DNA of 64,000 nt from Rhytidiadelphus loreus (lineage: Eukaryota; Streptophyta; Bryopsida; Hypnales; Hylocomiaceae), in contig OX344764.1 of the NCBI GenBank assembly GCA_947034895.1, forward strand, positions 59,067,348 to 59,131,347, written 5' to 3'. Within the stretch, counting starts at the first letter, position 1, and each line of letters starts with the position of its first letter. This document shows, piece by piece, positions 59,699 to 64,000 of the stretch. The notes beneath the pieces were generated by a model. It was given only the letters and a program-made list of their open reading frames with translations, did not search any database and had not been told where the DNA came from. The position numbers were made by a program, and so were the translations under genes.

Positions 59699-60550
59699 GG
59701 CAATCAATAATATTGTTCATTCTTCTATCTTGTACCTACTTCTACTTAACAATTCTTTAAAGAACGAAAATCAATATTATATTTTAAATATTTTTATAGA
59801 TTCTCAACTCAGTTTTCCAACATAATAAAAAAATTATTCAAAATGCATGGTGCAAAAAATTTAAATTAACAAGATTTAAAGTCTTATATTCAAATCACCC
59901 AAGGTGCTAAAGAAACTTACTTTTTTCACTTTAAACATAAATATCTTGCAATCTATGTAGTCAAAGTTTTTGAAAATTCTTCCACACATTCTTATACTAG
60001 TCTTGTAAAAGATCCAAAGATTAAATATTAAGAATTAAAAAAAAGAATCCTTTGCTCATTGCAAAAGAAATGGCATTTTTTTTTTGCGTAGGAAATAATG
60101 GAAAAGGTCTTAGGACTTTGGGGTTATCCAATCAAATTTTTTGGTGTGTGGGTCATGATTATGCACTTTAGAATAACCTTGATGAATCAAATATAGAACC
60201 CAACTCAAATATTTCATTTACATCTCATCATCAACAATACTCTACATGTAGCAACACCAACATTCAGCCCCCAAAGCATCAGAAAAATCTCTTCAATGAC
60301 TACTCTAGATGTACACAATGAGAACATGAGAGTGTATGATAGACTAATACTCCATATGTCTTTGGTACTTTCAAACAATCACCTTTAAAATTCCATAACT
60401 TATTCATATGGGACCCAAATGATGCGTGCTAAAGAGTGTTGGAATCCTCTCTCAGTTGCCAATGAGAAAGATTTATGTTTAATATTACTAACTATGCTCA
60501 GTTGTAATTACTGAGAATTACAAGTGCGCATACCTTATATCAATTTTCAC
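59699..60550. other. Fragment of the TTAA family and gene-free DNA
   Basis: 59938-60125 contains AATATCTTGCAATCTATGTA, TTCTTCCACACATTCTTATA and an end-like AGGACTTTGGGGTTAT, so it is a truncated family copy. The rest shows nothing. Confidence 0.5.
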
Positions 60551-60745
60551 AACCAGGGTGAACTGACCCCTCGCTCATCTCCGAAGGGAAACCCTGAAAT
60601 TTTTTATTTCCCATGCATGATAAAATTTTCGATTTTTGAATTCATGTTTGCAATTAGAGGCCCCAAATTAGCTAGGTGAGATGTAGAGCATACATTTTCT
60701 GGGCTCAAAATAGGGGGTCTTTTTTTACTTGCACCCGTTTTCACC
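60551..60745. mobile_element. MITE-like element, about 195 bp (copy 3)
   Basis: The left end AACCAGGGTGAACTGACCCC then TCGCT, and interior GAGGCCCCAAATTAGCTAGG and AAAATAGGGGGTCTTTTTTT, match copies 49627 and 49941. The right terminus is truncated near GCACCCGTTTTCACC. Confidence 0.72.
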
Positions 60746-63700
60746 GACTATCAGCATCCGATGTAAGTGCAGTAGGGCATGGACTGAGCCATCCGTCCGT
60801 CCCCCTCACGAAGAGATTTTTCATTCATTCGATCCGAAACTGCCAGTAAAAACCAATAAGTTACAGCGACCCGGGATTTGCAGTGGCCCCGCCAGCTTTT
60901 TACTCAGTCGGCCACTCATCATCATCTTCCTCAAACTGAGTTTCTTAAAATTCTTTTCCCCAAACAACATTAAAATGAAGATTAAAAAACAGGGCTCACT
61001 GGTAAAAGCATTCTGCCTGCAACTGCGACTACCCCAAAAGCACTCAAGCGAGGGCCCGTGACGGAGAGAAGATCCCTCCGTCGTCCTTCGCAGAGTTACC
61101 CTCAGCCACGGATGGATGGCGAGATCTCTCGCAAGCACACGCAATGACGCAACCTCACGCCTGATTCGAGGTTCCAGTAGCAGCAAGCGGTAGGGCTGTA
61201 GGGATAGTACTGTACAGGATTAGACCCTCGCTCGAGGGTATGACGCGGCGTAAGAACCTTCCCGACTGATCGAAGGAGCTTTCGCGAATAAGATGCCCTG
61301 CAACTGAACGGAACGGGACCCCGCGCTGCAGGTCTTTCCGAGACGTGAGAAGCAAAGGATCGGTAGCACGATTTGCTCGGCGGAGAGTTCGAACTCGGGG
61401 TGCAGTTTACAAGGCGGCTTGCGATAGGGTGCTTGCTGTGTCAATCCATGTCCAGCGCTGTGCTTCCGTACGCTCGCCACGGGGGGTGTTGCAAAATTCG
61501 AGAGCAACTGGTGAGCCCGTGCCGACTGAACTTTGCTCTTGCTCAGATTCGTACATGTCGTAGGTAGGTGTTCACATTCCGTTGAGGATGTTAAGATTTG
61601 TTTCGGAGGTTTGCTCGATCAAACCTACCGGCGGTAAAATATGCCATTGGTGCTTTTCTTTAACCAGGTAAAGGTATGATAACTTGGCGATAGAAGTTTG
61701 GAAAATTTGTGCAAATCTTGTGACCTCGAGCTGTTTTGGTTGTCGAAGGAATAGTCGCTTGCGCGCCTTATGTTTGGACTGTGTATCTTATTTTTGATGC
61801 TTGCGTGTTCCAGGAGGAATGGCGTCCGATAGCTTTAGTTTTGATCGTCGCGATGTTTAGAGTGTCTGGAGTATTTTTTCATAGACCTTCGTGAGTGCAG
61901 GTTCGTATTTCAGAGGTTAGCTTTGGAATTGCAATAGGAATCCGCAACTCTTTCTAAGAGTTACGTGCTTGTCCCTTTGGTCGAATTTGTGGTGATTTAA
62001 GTCTGTTGTTCCTTTGATAGATTGATGTATGGACACCTCCTTTGTGGCACTAGGTTTTGAGTGCGACTGTGCGATCAGGATCTTTTGTGTGCGTTAAGAT
62101 TCTGAAGGAATTTCAAATAAATTGGCAAGTATTTTTTGAAATGGGAAAGATTTGTGCAACTGTACGAAACTTGAATCTAGATGTGTCTTAGGTTTTCAAG
62201 GACGAACCTCTTTTGCATTTCTTTTTTGGCAATTGAACATTACCAACTGCTCGTGGTGATTAGTGGATTTGAATCGCCAGCCGGCTGGGGCTAAGGGCGG
62301 GTTGTGCCCAACTCCTAGGTTGCACTTTGGGAGACCGTGACATTCGTTCCGTACGATGTGGTTAAAGATCTCTAGGGCAGGAATTTAGGGACTAGATTTG
62401 GTGAGCCTGGGCCCATTATCGCTGTTTGTCGGCCATACGGGCAATGAACGCAACGCGGAACAGGGTGACATCAATTTTGAGTCCCCTTCTTGATGAAGAA
62501 CTAAGTGTTCTCTTTTCTTTTTTTGACGCCCATTCCCTAAAGACCTAGAATGCGTTGCTTTCTTATGGTTTTAGCGCGGGATTAACATTGCATTGTTAAC
62601 TCTTAAACGTCACCGCTGGCCCCTCACTCAGGCTGAGACTTTTCAGTGTTTTCCAAACTGTGACGTTGAAGGCTAATACTGTAGGAAACTTTATTTTGAG
62701 CAATTCTTCTCCTGAGCAATCATCTTGAATGCACCTATTGAGAATCTAGTGTCTTAATGACCACTGTATTCACCCTCTGCTGCTTAGATAACAGGTAGGG
62801 CGCCCACCTTAAGCTTATTTCGGAACAACGCAAAGTAGCCAGGAGAATGATAGAGTGTTCTAATGTGGAAATCAAATAGTACCGTTGAAGCGAATTGTCG
62901 CTGTGCCTGCGAGCAGGCAAGTTGGGTGCCGGAGGCTCATTGGATGATTACACTTGTGCTGCGGAAGTTCGGAGCCCAGAGTGATCATTCATGGCACCTC
63001 CTCTGCGTTCGCAGTTTCTCCTCTCATTTCCAAATTAAAGGCGTGTGTTGCAGCCCTTTTCTGAAGAACCGCAGCAAGTGGTAGGGTCCTTGCACTGGGG
63101 TTACCAGTCCCAGAAGCTTTAGGTCATCGGGGCTGCCACAACTAGCATACTCATTCGCCCCTTCACGCCTGCGCTGCCACGCATGTGCTGCGATTGAGTT
63201 GCTGTCCCGCCGCGAACCTTAATACCCAGAATCACAAAGCTGGAGTGGGTTTTTCTTCATTGAGCTGAGTCACCACTGTCATGTAGGCCTGGCCTAACGA
63301 TGGTGTAGGTACGTTTTGCCCATGATCTCTGTTCACCGTAAGATGTGTGACGGGTTACAAACGTGAAATATGAGCTTGAAGCTAGTTTCTAGTTTCTAGT
63401 TGTCTGTGCACCTGGTCATGGGTCGCTAGATGATGGTCGATGTCGATGACTTTGTGAGCCCGTTGTGCATTACTTGCGAGAGCTTCATTCTTTCCATCTG
63501 CGTTGTATTGTCATCTGCAAATTTTCTCCCTGTTTGTGAAGAGATTTCTACTAAGCCCTGGCGTCGCCAAAGTGGTCTCCAAATCTGATGGAAGTAGTAA
63601 TAGTTCTAGATATGAGAAGTTGAAAACGAAGTATTAGCTGTATTAGTTCGGTGATGACTTATTGTGATGCACGCTCCATATAACCTCAATGGAGCCCATT

Positions 63701-64000
63701 TTTGTCGAGGTGTCAACTGACCATTGGATGTGGAGAGCACGATTATATCTGAGACTTTTTTCCTTTTGCATGATCATGGTGTCCCTCTTTCTAGACTCTT
63801 GATCAGGATTTATCACGACCCAATCATTGAATTCATGTCAAGTAACATGAAGTAGAGCCTTGTTATGGAAATAACCTCCCTCGTCATTCCCATGCTATTT
63901 CTCATCTTGAGACTTTATTTTCTCGTTTCTTAGTCCCTAATTCCCTATCATTCTTGCCGGCCTATGGATATGGACAAACGACCGCTGAGAGTGTTAGGCT
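60746..64000. other. GC-richer, repeat-poor gene-flank region, unresolved
   Basis: Base composition changes abruptly after 60745 and stays mixed to the window end. No ORF above about 120 codons and no recognisable domain occurs. ORFs at 60729-61567 overlap on both strands. CGTAG|GTAGGTGTTCAC near 61563 resembles a donor, and GTGTTCCAG then GAGGAATGGCG near 61810-61822 resembles an acceptor and start, but the frame closes after 13 codons. The best reading is promoter, 5' UTR or a long leader intron of a plus-strand gene beyond 64000. This is inference. Confidence 0.35.

Noticed and set aside
61345..61567. T-loop-like GAGTTCGAACTC near 61387, considered as a tRNA
   Set aside because: No acceptor stem, D-arm or anticodon arm can be built around it at the right spacing.

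Overview
This window is eukaryotic nuclear DNA from a land plant. It is AT-rich, and only three spliced protein-coding genes can be supported, all on the minus strand: a coiled-coil protein (3657-7062), the TRAPP vesicle-tethering subunit TRAPPC2/Trs20 (12191-14244), and a lysine/histidine-transporter-like amino acid permease (43306-47279). The TRAPPC2 exons match land-plant homologues closely. The coiled-coil gene recalls proteins of flagellate eukaryotes. That would suit a plant with motile sperm (bryophyte, lycophyte, fern, cycad or Ginkgo), but this is inference and I cannot name a species.

Most of the rest is transposon debris. From 18.9 to 32 kb lies a retrotransposon island. It holds a minus-strand Copia relic (20.6-26.3 kb), an LTR-primer-binding-site-gag fragment of a second Copia element (28.4-29.95 kb), a plus-strand Copia reverse transcriptase/RNase H relic (30.2-31.7 kb), and LTR-like tandem repeats. 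None has an intact polyprotein. A 147-159 residue intact orphan ORF with a TATA box upstream sits between them (26.5-27.0 kb).

The intergenic DNA is unusually rich in non-autonomous DNA transposons whose ends can be read directly. They are: TA-flanked elements starting AGGTA (347-664, 14766-15313, 35355-35513, 37529-38074); a roughly 0.7-0.95 kb family with TTAA-CCCYTAAAG ends (10822, 22523, 37403, 40290, 41393, 51859, 58767); a roughly 725 bp family with GGGTGATTGCAAGAAA ends (15696, 50677); two CACTA elements (28659, 32674); a roughly 220 bp family with CAGGGTGAACTGACCCC ends (49627, 49941, 60551); hairpin-ended elements (24174, 39798); and foldbacks (35985-37060, 54054-54183). Several are nested. 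The clearest is a three-level nest (Copia, then an element with an 8-bp target duplication, then a TTAA element) at 20.6-26.3 kb.

The three genes have unrelated functions and do not form a pathway. From about 60.75 kb to the window end the base composition becomes markedly less AT-rich and repeats thin out, as expected near another gene, but I could not define coding exons there. No rRNA, tRNA or CRISPR feature was found.
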